From: Nocardia beijingensis NBRC 16342 | GTDB taxonomy: Bacteria > Actinomycetota > Actinomycetes > Mycobacteriales > Mycobacteriaceae | Assembly (NCBI RefSeq): GCF_001612785.1 | Contig: NZ_BDBC01000003.1 | Coordinates: forward strand, 124,001 to 188,000 | Direction: 5' to 3' | DNA: 64,000 nucleotides | In this document: in pieces, positions 54,039 through 61,320 of the stretch | Layout of the letters: each line of letters starts with the position of its first letter | Position numbering within the stretch: position 1 is the first letter of the stretch | Notes under the pieces: model-generated | Told to the model about the DNA's origin: nothing | The model's input: only the letters and a program-made list of their open reading frames with translations | Database searches by the model: none | Translations under genes and position numbers: made by a program

Positions 54039-54602
54039 ATGCAATCCCGCGCCAGCCTGCCACCCGATCTGCGCCGCCGCTTCCGCACCGGGCGCGCCGC
54101 CCTCGACCTCGTGCACACCGGAGGAGAGGGCGAACTCGCGGTGTGGGAGATCGTGCACACCGTCGAGGACCTGCGCCGCTTCCTCGCGGTCATCCTCGAG
54201 CTCGACGAGCTGGACGCCGACGAATCGGACCTGTCGGCGATGCGGGCCCTGCGCGCCGCGATCACCGGCGCCGCGTACGGTCTCGCCGCCGGAGAACCGC
54301 TGCGGCCGAACGACATCACGGCGATCAACGCCGTCGCCGCGCAGCCGCCGCTGATCCCGGAATTACGCGGCGACGCCACCGCGGGATACGCGCGCCCGAC
54401 GGCTGCGGCCGCCTTGTCCACGCTGGCCAGGGACGCCATCGACCTGTTCGCCGGTCCGCTGTCCGGCCGCATCCGCGTCTGTGCCGCCGACGACTGCGGC
54501 CTGCTGTTCGTCGACGCCTCGCGTCCCGGACGCCGCCGCTGGTGCTCGATGGACCGCTGCGGCAACCTCAGCAAGGTTCGCCGTTACCGCGACCGGGAGT
54601 GA
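54039..54602 (+). CDS. CGNR zinc-finger regulator with ABATE domain
   Basis: A 187-residue regulator. The N-terminal ABATE-type region has RRRFRTGRAALDLVHTGG and EDLRRFLAVILELDEL; the C-terminal zinc finger is RVCAADDCGLLFVDASRPGRRRWCSMDRCGNLSKVRRYRDR with four Cys and the CGN signature. These are putative stress-sensing DNA-binding proteins of actinobacteria. TAAACT lies 6 nt before the ATG, inside the palindrome shared with ridA, so it may repress itself and ridA. Confidence 0.92.
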   Translation: MQSRASLPPDLRRRFRTGRAALDLVHTGGEGELAVWEIVHTVEDLRRFLAVILELDELDADESDLSAMRALRAAITGAAYGLAAGEPLRPNDITAINAVAAQPPLIPELRGDATAGYARPTAAAALSTLARDAIDLFAGPLSGRIRVCAADDCGLLFVDASRPGRRRWCSMDRCGNLSKVRRYRDRE

Positions 54603-54691
54603 TCGCGGGTGTCACAGGTCGCGCTCGTGCGTCGTCGTCCCGATGAAGCGGTGGGACCGCCCCATCGGCGCAGACGAGATCGGAGACAGTC

Positions 54692-55468
54692 ATGACCACC
54701 AAGATCTTGGTCACCGGCGGCACGGGCACCCTTGGCCGCGCGGTGCTCCCGCTGCTGCGCGACGCGGGCGCCGACGTGCGCGTGCTGAGCCGCGCCGAAC
54801 GTCCCGCGAACGACGGCGTCGAGTTCGTCGCGGGAGACCTGCTGCGCGGCACCGGCCTCGACGCCGCGGTGGCGGGCGCGGACACCGTCTTGCATCTGGC
54901 GGGTGACGCGAAGAACGACGACGTGGCGACCGCGAACCTGCTGCGAGCCGCCGCGGCGGCGGGCGTCGGGCACCTCGTGTACATCTCGGTCACCGCCGCC
55001 GACCTGCTCCCGATGACCTACTTCCGCGCGAAGTTCGCCGCCGAGCAGGCCGTCGCCGAATCAGGCATTCCGTGGACCACGCTGCGCGCCGCGCAATTCC
55101 ACGATTTCGTGCTCAAGCTGGTGGACGCGATGCTCAAATCGCCGGTGCTTCCGGTGCTCGGCGGGGTGCGGCTGCAACCGGTGCACGTGCGCGAGGTGGC
55201 GGCGCGGCTGGCGGAGCTGACGGTCGGCGCTCCCGCCGGACGGGTCCCCGATCTGGTCGGCCCCGAGGTGATCGGCATGCGCGAGCTGATCCGCGACTAC
55301 GTGGCGCTGCTGGGCAAGCGGCGTGCGCTGCTGACCGTCCGGGTGCCAGGCAAGGCGGGCCGGGTCTACCGCGCGGGCGGCAACCTGGTGACCGACGGGG
55401 CTGATGTCGGCAAGCTGACCTGGGCCGACTATCTGGCGGAGCGCCGGGGCGCGGTCTCGGCCGGATGA
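54692..55468 (+). CDS. SDR/NmrA-like NAD(P)-binding protein
   Basis: A 258-residue atypical short-chain dehydrogenase. The Rossmann motif is KILVTGGTGTLGRAVLPLL (4-22), followed by VEFVAGDLLRG and a YISVTAAD strand. The usual catalytic YxxxK is replaced by YFRAKFAAEQ, which keeps Tyr and Lys in a shifted arrangement; NmrA-type members often act as redox sensors or quinone reductases. GGAGACAG precedes the ATG. It follows the CGNR gene by 89 bp and might be in the same transcript. Confidence 0.88.
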   Translation: MTTKILVTGGTGTLGRAVLPLLRDAGADVRVLSRAERPANDGVEFVAGDLLRGTGLDAAVAGADTVLHLAGDAKNDDVATANLLRAAAAAGVGHLVYISVTAADLLPMTYFRAKFAAEQAVAESGIPWTTLRAAQFHDFVLKLVDAMLKSPVLPVLGGVRLQPVHVREVAARLAELTVGAPAGRVPDLVGPEVIGMRELIRDYVALLGKRRALLTVRVPGKAGRVYRAGGNLVTDGADVGKLTWADYLAERRGAVSAG

Positions 55469-55676
55469 CCCGGCGTCCGGTTCAGACGACGATCACTGTC
55501 TCCGGGGCGGGCTCGCCCGCGACCTGACCCGATCACGGCCTGCCGCCCTCAGCGCATCATCCCGCGCGGGTGAAACCCGGCGTTCGAGGGGAACGGAGGG
55601 TCACGATGCGACAACGACACGGGGCCCCACCGGCTACACCGGCGATGAGCTGGGCTTCTGCTCTATTCTCCGGGGG

Positions 55677-56336
55677 ATGGGCGCTGCGCTCGGTGATCTG
55701 CTTCCCTTGGCGGTGGGGGTGGCGATCTCCCCGATCCCGATCTTGGCCGCGATTCTGATGATCCTGGCGGCGCACGCCGGTGCCGCCGCCCGTGGGTTCG
55801 CGCTCGGCTGGGTGGCCGGGATCGCGGCGACCACCGCGATCGTGGTGTCGCTGGCCGGTCCGTTGGGCGGGGCCGGTGACCGCCAGCCCTCGGCGGCGGG
55901 GTCGTGGGTGCGGATCGTGCTGGGGGTGCTGTTGCTCGGATTGGCCATCGCACAGTGGCGTTCCCGGGCCGACACCGCGGTGCCGGGCTGGATGCGCGCC
56001 ATCGACCAGCTCACCATCGTGAAGGCCACCGTGCTGGGAGCCGCGCTTTCCGCGGTGAATCCCAAGAACCTGCTGCTGTGCCTGTCCGCGGGCGTGGTGA
56101 TCGGTTCGGCCGGAATCAGCGTCGGCGGGCAGGCGGTCGCGGTCGTCGTGTTCACCGTGCTCGCCGCCTCCAGCGTGGTAGCGGTGGTCCTCGGTTACAG
56201 CCTCGCCGCCGATCGGCTCCGCGTACCCCTGGAGTGGACCCGAGGGTGGCTGCAAGCCAACAACCATGTGGTGATGGCCCTGGTGCTCGCGATCATGGGC
56301 GCGGTCGTAACCGGAAGAGGCGTCAGCGGACTCTGA
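55677..56336 (+). CDS. GAP family (Sap/SfLAP-like) membrane protein
   Basis: A 219-residue membrane protein with six hydrophobic segments. The MGAALGDLLPLAVGVAISPIPI start and the LGAALSAVNPKNLLLCLSAGVVIG motif are the marks of the GAP family, which in mycobacteria is linked to export of glycopeptidolipids. TATTCT (55664-55669) lies 7 nt before the ATG, so it may be leaderless; a GGGGG run just before the ATG could also act as a ribosome site. It faces a MarR gene tail to tail. Confidence 0.85.
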   Translation: MGAALGDLLPLAVGVAISPIPILAAILMILAAHAGAAARGFALGWVAGIAATTAIVVSLAGPLGGAGDRQPSAAGSWVRIVLGVLLLGLAIAQWRSRADTAVPGWMRAIDQLTIVKATVLGAALSAVNPKNLLLCLSAGVVIGSAGISVGGQAVAVVVFTVLAASSVVAVVLGYSLAADRLRVPLEWTRGWLQANNHVVMALVLAIMGAVVTGRGVSGL

Positions 56337-56351
56337 AGCAGGTGGACGAGC

Positions 56352-56825
56352 TCAGTCCATGCGGAATGTGGCCTCCGGGTTGGCGGTGTCGCGCACGATC
56401 CGCAGCGCCTCGGACAACGCCGCGAGCTGTTCGGGCGTGAGCAATCCGACGAACCAGCGGTCGACGGCGGCGAGGTAGTCCGGCAGCACCTGGGCCAGCC
56501 GCGCCGCACCCGCCTCGGTGAGCACCGCGTACGCGCTGCGCCGATCCCCCGGGTCCAGTTCCCGCTCCACCAGGCCGGCGCGGGACAGCCGATCGACGAG
56601 CCGGGTGACCCCGCTGGTGGACAGCGCGGTCTGCACCGCGAGCTCCGTCATCCGCAGCCGCCGCCCCGGCGAACGACTCAGCCGCATCAGGGCGTTCAGA
56701 TCCAATCCGGACAGCCCGTGCGCCTTCCAAACCTGCTCCAGCTTGGCGACCACACCGCCGTGCGCCTCGAACAGCAAGCCCATCGTGGTCAGGCGCGGAT
56801 CTTCGAACAGCTCCGTCACGTCCAT
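56352..56825 (-). CDS. MarR family regulator
   Basis: A 157-residue winged-helix regulator. The DNA-binding part reads LNALMRLSRSPGRRLRMTELAVQTALSTSGVTRLVDRLSRAGLVEREL with the wing DPGDRRSAYAVLT, flanked by dimerisation helices. TAGGTT (56837-56832) lies 6 nt before the ATG. It is divergent from an SGNH hydrolase gene, with a 15-bp inverted repeat in between that carries the -35 box of the hydrolase; it is the likely regulator. Confidence 0.93.
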   Translation of the reverse strand: MDVTELFEDPRLTTMGLLFEAHGGVVAKLEQVWKAHGLSGLDLNALMRLSRSPGRRLRMTELAVQTALSTSGVTRLVDRLSRAGLVERELDPGDRRSAYAVLTEAGAARLAQVLPDYLAAVDRWFVGLLTPEQLAALSEALRIVRDTANPEATFRMD

Positions 56826-56860
56826 AGGGCAAACCTACCGGAATGTTTCGCTGCGGATAG

Positions 56861-56917
56861 TTGACACGAGGAATAAGCCACAGTAGAAATATGCATACGC
56901 AATATTCCTCATGTCAA
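56861..56917. promoter_or_regulatory. Face-to-face 15-bp inverted repeats carrying -35 boxes
   Basis: Left arm TTGACACGAGGAATA (56861-56875) and right arm TATTCCTCATGTCAA (56903-56917) differ at one position. The left TTGACA with TAGAAA at 56884-56889 (17-bp spacer) is a near-consensus promoter toward the hydrolase; the right arm is a matching -35 pointing at marR. Confidence 0.7.
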
Positions 56918-56932
56918 ACACTGGAGGCTCCC

Positions 56933-58081
56933 ATGTCATCGACCGCCTGGATCGCCGGATTCCGCTCCGCGGTGATTCGCCCGGACGAGCAGATCAAGCT
57001 CGCGGAGTCGCGCGCGTTCACCGACCAGACCGTGCGCCAGGTGCTGCACTTGGCGGGCGGGGGCGCGCAGGTGCGGGTCGGGCTGACCAATCGCTATGGG
57101 AAGACACCCCTGACGGTCGGCGCCGCTCGGGTCGCGCTACGCAAGACAGGCAGCGAGATCGTCGCGGAGACCGATACCGCGTTGCGGTTCGACGGGGCCG
57201 AGCAGGTGATCATCCCGGCAGGCGGTGAAGTGTTCAGCGACCCGGTGGATCTGGCCGTGCCCGCGGACGCCGATCTGACGCTCAGCCTCTACCTGCCCGG
57301 CCCGACGGGGCTGGCGACCTACTCCCACCAACCAGGCGAAATCGCCTATGTCGCCGCCGGAAACGTCGCGTCCGCGACCGCTTTCGACGACGCCGACGAG
57401 GTCGCGGCGCGGTTCTACGTCGCGGGCGTCGACGTGCTCGCACCCGCGCGGACACCGGTGGCAGTCGCGTTCGGCGATTCGTGGTTCGAAGGTTTCGGCA
57501 CCACGGTCGGCGCCAACCACAGGTCGGTGGACTACCTCAACGCACGACTGGACCGGGGCTGGGCGGTCAACCAGGGCATCTCGGGAAATCGCCTGCTCAC
57601 CGACGAGATCGGCGAACCGGGACTGACGCGCTTCGAGCACGACGTGCTCGCCGTGCCCGGCGTGACCAGCGTGCTGATCAACTTCGGCATCAACGACCTC
57701 ATCCTGGGCGGGATGGCAGCACAGCCGCCCGCGACCGCCGACGAACTGATCGCGGGCTTCACCGCCATCGCGCGGCGCGCGCACGCGGCGGGGCTCACCA
57801 TTCACGCCGCGACCATCGGCCCCTACGGCGGTTGCGTCTACGAGGGCCTGCCGATTGCCGAGACGTTGCCGACCCGCCGCCGCGTGAACGAATGGCTGCG
57901 CGGCACCGACGTTTTCGATTCGGTGTTCGACGTGGCCCGCGCGGTCGAGGACCCGGAGCGGCCGGACTTCATCCGTCCCGATCTCGACAGTGGCGACGGC
58001 ATGCACCTCAACGACGAAGGGGCCCGCGCCATGGCCGAAACAGTCGATGTCACAGCGCTTTTCGTCCGGAAAGCCGACTAG
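56933..58081 (+). CDS. SGNH/GDSL hydrolase family protein
   Basis: A 382-residue esterase-type hydrolase. The N-terminal 165 residues form a beta-rich domain of the kind attached to GDSL hydrolases. The catalytic domain starts at VAVAFGDSWFEGFGTTVGANHRSVDYLNARL (block I GDSW with Ser), then NQGISGNRLLTD (block II), VLINFGINDLI (block III GxND) and DGMHLNDEGARAMA (block V, Asp and His). No signal peptide is seen. TGGAGG precedes the ATG at 56933. A near-consensus promoter lies at 56861-56889. Its stop overlaps the convergent TetR stop. Confidence 0.92.
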   Translation: MSSTAWIAGFRSAVIRPDEQIKLAESRAFTDQTVRQVLHLAGGGAQVRVGLTNRYGKTPLTVGAARVALRKTGSEIVAETDTALRFDGAEQVIIPAGGEVFSDPVDLAVPADADLTLSLYLPGPTGLATYSHQPGEIAYVAAGNVASATAFDDADEVAARFYVAGVDVLAPARTPVAVAFGDSWFEGFGTTVGANHRSVDYLNARLDRGWAVNQGISGNRLLTDEIGEPGLTRFEHDVLAVPGVTSVLINFGINDLILGGMAAQPPATADELIAGFTAIARRAHAAGLTIHAATIGPYGGCVYEGLPIAETLPTRRRVNEWLRGTDVFDSVFDVARAVEDPERPDFIRPDLDSGDGMHLNDEGARAMAETVDVTALFVRKAD

Positions 58082-58689
58082 GGCCGCAGACCGCGCAGCA
58101 CGATCTCGACGCCACCGCGGAATTCGTCGTCGGCCGACATGCCCTTGGCCTGGCCCGCGGTCTGCGCCAGGTGCGGGTATCTCTCCTGGGGCAGTTCGGC
58201 CAGCACGACCGTCCCCTCCCCCGGCAGCGGCGCGTAGTGCTTGTTCTGGAGGTAGCCGATCAGGAAGGCGATCAGGGTGCGCTGGGCGATGACGCGGGCG
58301 CGCCCGGTGAATCCCCCCTCGGTGAGCACGGCGAGCATGGTCTCCATCACCCGCAGCGACTCGACCGCCGACTGCCTGCGCCGCAGCACGATCGGCACGG
58401 CGGCCGGATGGGCCGAGAACCCGTTGCGAATATTCTCCAGCAGCACCGTCACACGCTCTCGCCAGTCGCTTCCGTCCGGGAGCGTGGTGTCGATCGCGGC
58501 GAACACTTGGTCGGCCACCAGCACCTCTAATTCGTCGCGGTCGCGCACGTAGCGGTACAGGGCCATGGTGGCCATACCCAGCTCCTTGGCCACCGCACGC
58601 ATGGTCAGCGCCGCGAGCCCCTCGCGGTCGAGCACGGCGAGGGCCGCCGCGGCGAGATCGGCGGTGGTCAGCGAGCGGGGGCGGGGCAC
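58078..58689 (-). CDS. TetR family regulator
   Basis: A 203-residue TetR protein. LAVLDREGLAALTMRAVAKELGMATMALYRYVRDRDELEVLVADQVFAAI is the DNA-binding domain of the subgroup with a C-terminal domain of the TetR_C_33 style. The start is GTG at 58689; TACGCT (58703-58698) lies 8 nt before it, so it may be leaderless. A 25-bp palindrome lies between it and the divergent peroxiredoxin-like gene. Confidence 0.9.
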   Translation of the reverse strand: MPRPRSLTTADLAAAALAVLDREGLAALTMRAVAKELGMATMALYRYVRDRDELEVLVADQVFAAIDTTLPDGSDWRERVTVLLENIRNGFSAHPAAVPIVLRRRQSAVESLRVMETMLAVLTEGGFTGRARVIAQRTLIAFLIGYLQNKHYAPLPGEGTVVLAELPQERYPHLAQTAGQAKGMSADDEFRGGVEIVLRGLRP

Positions 58690-58723
58690 GGATTGACAGC
58701 GTACGCGTTACGCGCATACTGGT

Positions 58724-58748
58724 CGTAGGCGTACAAAGTACACCTACG
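58724..58748. promoter_or_regulatory. 25-bp palindrome between TetR and the peroxiredoxin-like gene
   Basis: CGTAGG-c-GTAC-AAA-GTAC-a-CCTACG: 10 paired positions per arm with one mismatch and a 3-bp centre. It is 35 bp from the TetR start and 12 bp from the other ATG. Confidence 0.75.
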
Positions 58749-58760
58749 AAAGGAGCCCTG

Positions 58761-59318
58761 ATGTCGCTGCCTACCGCTGTTCCCGACCGGACGCTGGTCA
58801 CCGTCTCCGGTGCACAGGTCCAGGTGCCGGACCCGGATCGCCTGATCCACCTGCAATTCCGTCGTTTCGCCGGATGCCCGGTGTGCAACCTGCACCTGCG
58901 TTCGATCGTCACGCGGCACACGGAGATCGCCGCCGCCGGGATCCGCGAAGTGATCGTCTTCCACTCCAGCGCGGCGGAACTGCGCAAATACACCGCCGAA
59001 CTGCCCTTGGACTTCATTGCCGATCCGGACCGGAAGCTCTACCGCGAGTTCGGCGTCGAGTCCTCGCCGCGCGCCCTGCTCGACCCGCGCGGCTGGCCCG
59101 CCATCCTGCGCGGTGTCGCCCACGACGCCTACGCGACCCTGCGTCGCAAGCAGGCCGCTCCACCCGTCAAACCCGAGGGCGGAAGTCTCGGGCTGCCCGC
59201 CGATTTCCTGATCTCCCCCGACGGGCGGGTGCTCGCGGCGAAACACGGCGCGCACGTCAACGACCAGTGGTCGGTCGACGAACTGCTCGCGCTCGTCCCG
59301 GCGGAGCGGCACGCGTGA
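58761..59318 (+). CDS. Peroxiredoxin-like (AhpC/TSA-2 type) protein
   Basis: A 185-residue thioredoxin-fold protein. FRRFAGCPVCNLHLRSIVTRHTEI holds a CxxC pair (Cys39/Cys42) instead of the single peroxidatic Cys of normal peroxiredoxins; VIVFHSSAAELRKYTAELPLDFIADPDRKLYREFGVESS and LGLPADFLISPDGRVLAAKHG follow. Such proteins may be thiol reductases or peroxidases. AAAGGAG precedes the ATG. The next gene overlaps its stop (GTGA), so a redox enzyme and a membrane protein are made together under TetR control. Confidence 0.88.
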   Translation: MSLPTAVPDRTLVTVSGAQVQVPDPDRLIHLQFRRFAGCPVCNLHLRSIVTRHTEIAAAGIREVIVFHSSAAELRKYTAELPLDFIADPDRKLYREFGVESSPRALLDPRGWPAILRGVAHDAYATLRRKQAAPPVKPEGGSLGLPADFLISPDGRVLAAKHGAHVNDQWSVDELLALVPAERHA

Positions 59319-59788
59319 AACTCCCCGAAAGCCCCTTGCTCGCGCGGGCATTGGCGGTGATCCCGGCGGGGCTGCTCGCCGGGGCCTTCGGTTACGGGGC
59401 GGTCAATGTCCTCTACGCCTTCCGCAAAGTCCCCTTGGATGTGCGCTTCACCTTCCACACCGCGCTGATGAGCGTCAACGGCGTGGTCATGCAGTCACTG
59501 ATGGGCCTGACCATCCTGAGCGCCCTGGTACTCGCCATCCGCTCCACCGGCCGCGCACGCCTGCTCGCCGCCGGCGCCAGCACACTCGCCGTCGCCGCCT
59601 TCCTGATCACCCGCCTCGGCAACGTCCCCATCAACCAAAAGATCAAAGTGTGGGCGGTCAGCGGCCCGCCCGCCGACTACGCCGAAATCCTCGGCCGATG
59701 GGAAACTTTCCACCTCGCCCGCACCACCTGCGCCCTCCTGGCCTTCACCCTCCTCGTAACCACCACCCTCCGCCCCACCAACCCCTGA
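59315..59788 (+). CDS. DUF1772-like four-helix membrane protein
   Basis: A 157-residue membrane protein with four hydrophobic helices (about 7-28, 48-70, 76-98 and 135-153). The RLGNVPINQKIKVWAV segment between the third and fourth helix is the signature of the DUF1772/anthrone oxygenase-like family, whose members lack a known metal or cofactor motif. It starts with GTG at 59315, which overlaps the stop of the peroxiredoxin-like gene. A redox or membrane-repair role is possible from context only. Confidence 0.75.
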   Translation: MKLPESPLLARALAVIPAGLLAGAFGYGAVNVLYAFRKVPLDVRFTFHTALMSVNGVVMQSLMGLTILSALVLAIRSTGRARLLAAGASTLAVAAFLITRLGNVPINQKIKVWAVSGPPADYAEILGRWETFHLARTTCALLAFTLLVTTTLRPTNP

Positions 59789-59864
59789 ACCATTCCGCGA
59801 GTGGCACATGGTGGAGGGACTTCTCGCGATTCGCCGCGATGATGTGCCACTCGCGGGCCGGGCG

Positions 59865-60470
59865 TCAGGGCTGTTCCAGGATGTCGAAGGGGATGGTTGC
59901 TTCGACCGGGTCGTCGAGGAGCAGGACGCGGCGGTGGACGGTGTGGGCGAGATAGCGGCGGCCGGACCAGTCCAGACGGTATTCCTCGATTTCCTCGATG
60001 CGTTCTTCCTTCTGATCGAGCCGGACGATGAGGTAGCGAGGGATGCCGGCGGCAGCGTACTGGATTCGCTTGTCGGTGATATCGGCGTCGATGGTCGATA
60101 CGGAAGTGACCTCGACTATCAGCAAGATATGGTCACGCACGGTGTTGACGTCGTAAGGCTCGCAGTCCCGAATCCAGATATCGGGGTAACGGATGTTCAA
60201 CCGCCGATCCGCCGCCGCGGCTTCCGCGTCGGCGAAGCGAGCGGCCACATCGGAGTCCACGACCATACACGGCCCGCCATCGCGCCGGGCTGCCTCGAGC
60301 ATTCCGGCCAGCCGCCGCACCACACGGCTGTGCACGGGGCTCTGGGCCATCAGCCGAACCACGCGCCCGTCGACGATCTCTATGTCACCGAGCTCGGCAG
60401 TCGCCCCATCGGCGAACTGCTCGGCCGTCACACGCAGGGCGTCGTCGGGGCCGCTCATAGCGGACATCAT
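59865..60470 (-). CDS. Uma2 family (DUF820) putative nuclease
   Basis: A 201-residue Uma2 protein with the PD-(D/E)XK fold. The first motif, NIRYPDIWIRD, supplies the Asp; HILLIVEVTSVST supplies the Glu-x-x; DKRIQYAAAGIPRYLIVRLD supplies the Lys and the following strand. The family is abundant in cyanobacteria and actinobacteria, mostly of unknown role. The start may be ATG 60470, 60467 or 60458. A second Uma2 gene lies 100 bp upstream on the same strand. Confidence 0.9.
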   Translation of the reverse strand: MMSAMSGPDDALRVTAEQFADGATAELGDIEIVDGRVVRLMAQSPVHSRVVRRLAGMLEAARRDGGPCMVVDSDVAARFADAEAAAADRRLNIRYPDIWIRDCEPYDVNTVRDHILLIVEVTSVSTIDADITDKRIQYAAAGIPRYLIVRLDQKEERIEEIEEYRLDWSGRRYLAHTVHRRVLLLDDPVEATIPFDILEQP

Positions 60471-60570
60471 TGCAGTTCGCGCCGGACCGGACCACGGGCT
60501 CGGCTGATGGTCCCCCGGTGGCGAGAGGAACCGTCCGTCACCGCACTGCGGAGATTCCGCTACAGCGAGG

Positions 60571-61140
60571 TCAGGGCAGCAACGTCTCCGGGTCGATCGT
60601 GAAGTCGAAGGGACTGCGCAGAGTGACCGTGTTGCCCGCGGACACCCGGTGGGTCAGCTCATAGTTGCGGGCAGCGCCGAGTTCGTACGTGAACAGAACG
60701 GGGAAGGACTCGCCCGGCAGCTGTCCTTGGAACGGTTCGGGCTCCAAGCGCCAATAGTTCCTGACACCCGCCTCTGCATAAAGAATGGGTTTGACGAGCC
60801 TGTCGGGCATCATCGTAGATCTCGATACCACCTCGACTGCGAGCTTTATCCGGCTGGCGGGAATCCCCTTGCCGTTCGGATCGATCGGGCCGACCGCGAC
60901 CACCAGGTCCGGTATCGGCTCGTCGTCGCCCGAAAGCAGCCCGATGCCGGCCAGCACGATATGGTTCGGCGGCGATACCACATCCAGAGCCCGGACGAGC
61001 GATCCGATCAGCCACTGATGCCTTGGCGTAGGCATGGCATTCACGACGAGCTGACCGTTCAAAACCTCGTAACGAAGACCGTTCTCGGGCATGTGATCGA
61101 GATCGGCGGCCGTCCACCTGTCGCCACGTGGAACCGGCAT
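60571..61140 (-). CDS. Uma2 family (DUF820) putative nuclease, second copy
   Basis: A 189-residue Uma2 protein. GLRYEVLNGQLVVNAMPTPRHQWLIGSLVRAL is the usual N-terminal part; PIPDLVVAVG holds the Asp, IKLAVEVVSRST the Glu and KPILYAEAGVRNYWRLEPE the Lys. It is only distantly similar to the neighbouring Uma2, so the pair is old or was acquired separately. The ATG at 61140 follows GGGAGG; an ATG-equivalent at 61179 would add 13 residues. Confidence 0.88.
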   Translation of the reverse strand: MPVPRGDRWTAADLDHMPENGLRYEVLNGQLVVNAMPTPRHQWLIGSLVRALDVVSPPNHIVLAGIGLLSGDDEPIPDLVVAVGPIDPNGKGIPASRIKLAVEVVSRSTMMPDRLVKPILYAEAGVRNYWRLEPEPFQGQLPGESFPVLFTYELGAARNYELTHRVSAGNTVTLRSPFDFTIDPETLLP

Positions 61141-61268
61141 CGTGTCGAACCTCCCGACTTCGTCGAACGACGGCGACACGGCAGTCGCCGGTCGGGCGGA
61201 CCGACCTGACCCACATCGACCAGGCTGATCAGGCCGAGTGTCGGCGGTCGATCATATCTGTCGACGTG

Positions 61269-61309
61269 AACCGACGAGCCCCTCCCGCGTCGGGTGGGGC
61301 TCGTCGGTT
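61269..61309 (-). terminator. Terminator hairpin of the NRPS gene
   Basis: A 14-bp perfect stem (61269-61282 with 61296-61309, arm AACCGACGAGCCCC) with a 13-nt loop lies 12 bp past the NRPS stop. Confidence 0.8.
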
Positions 61310-61320
61310 TCAACCGGGAC

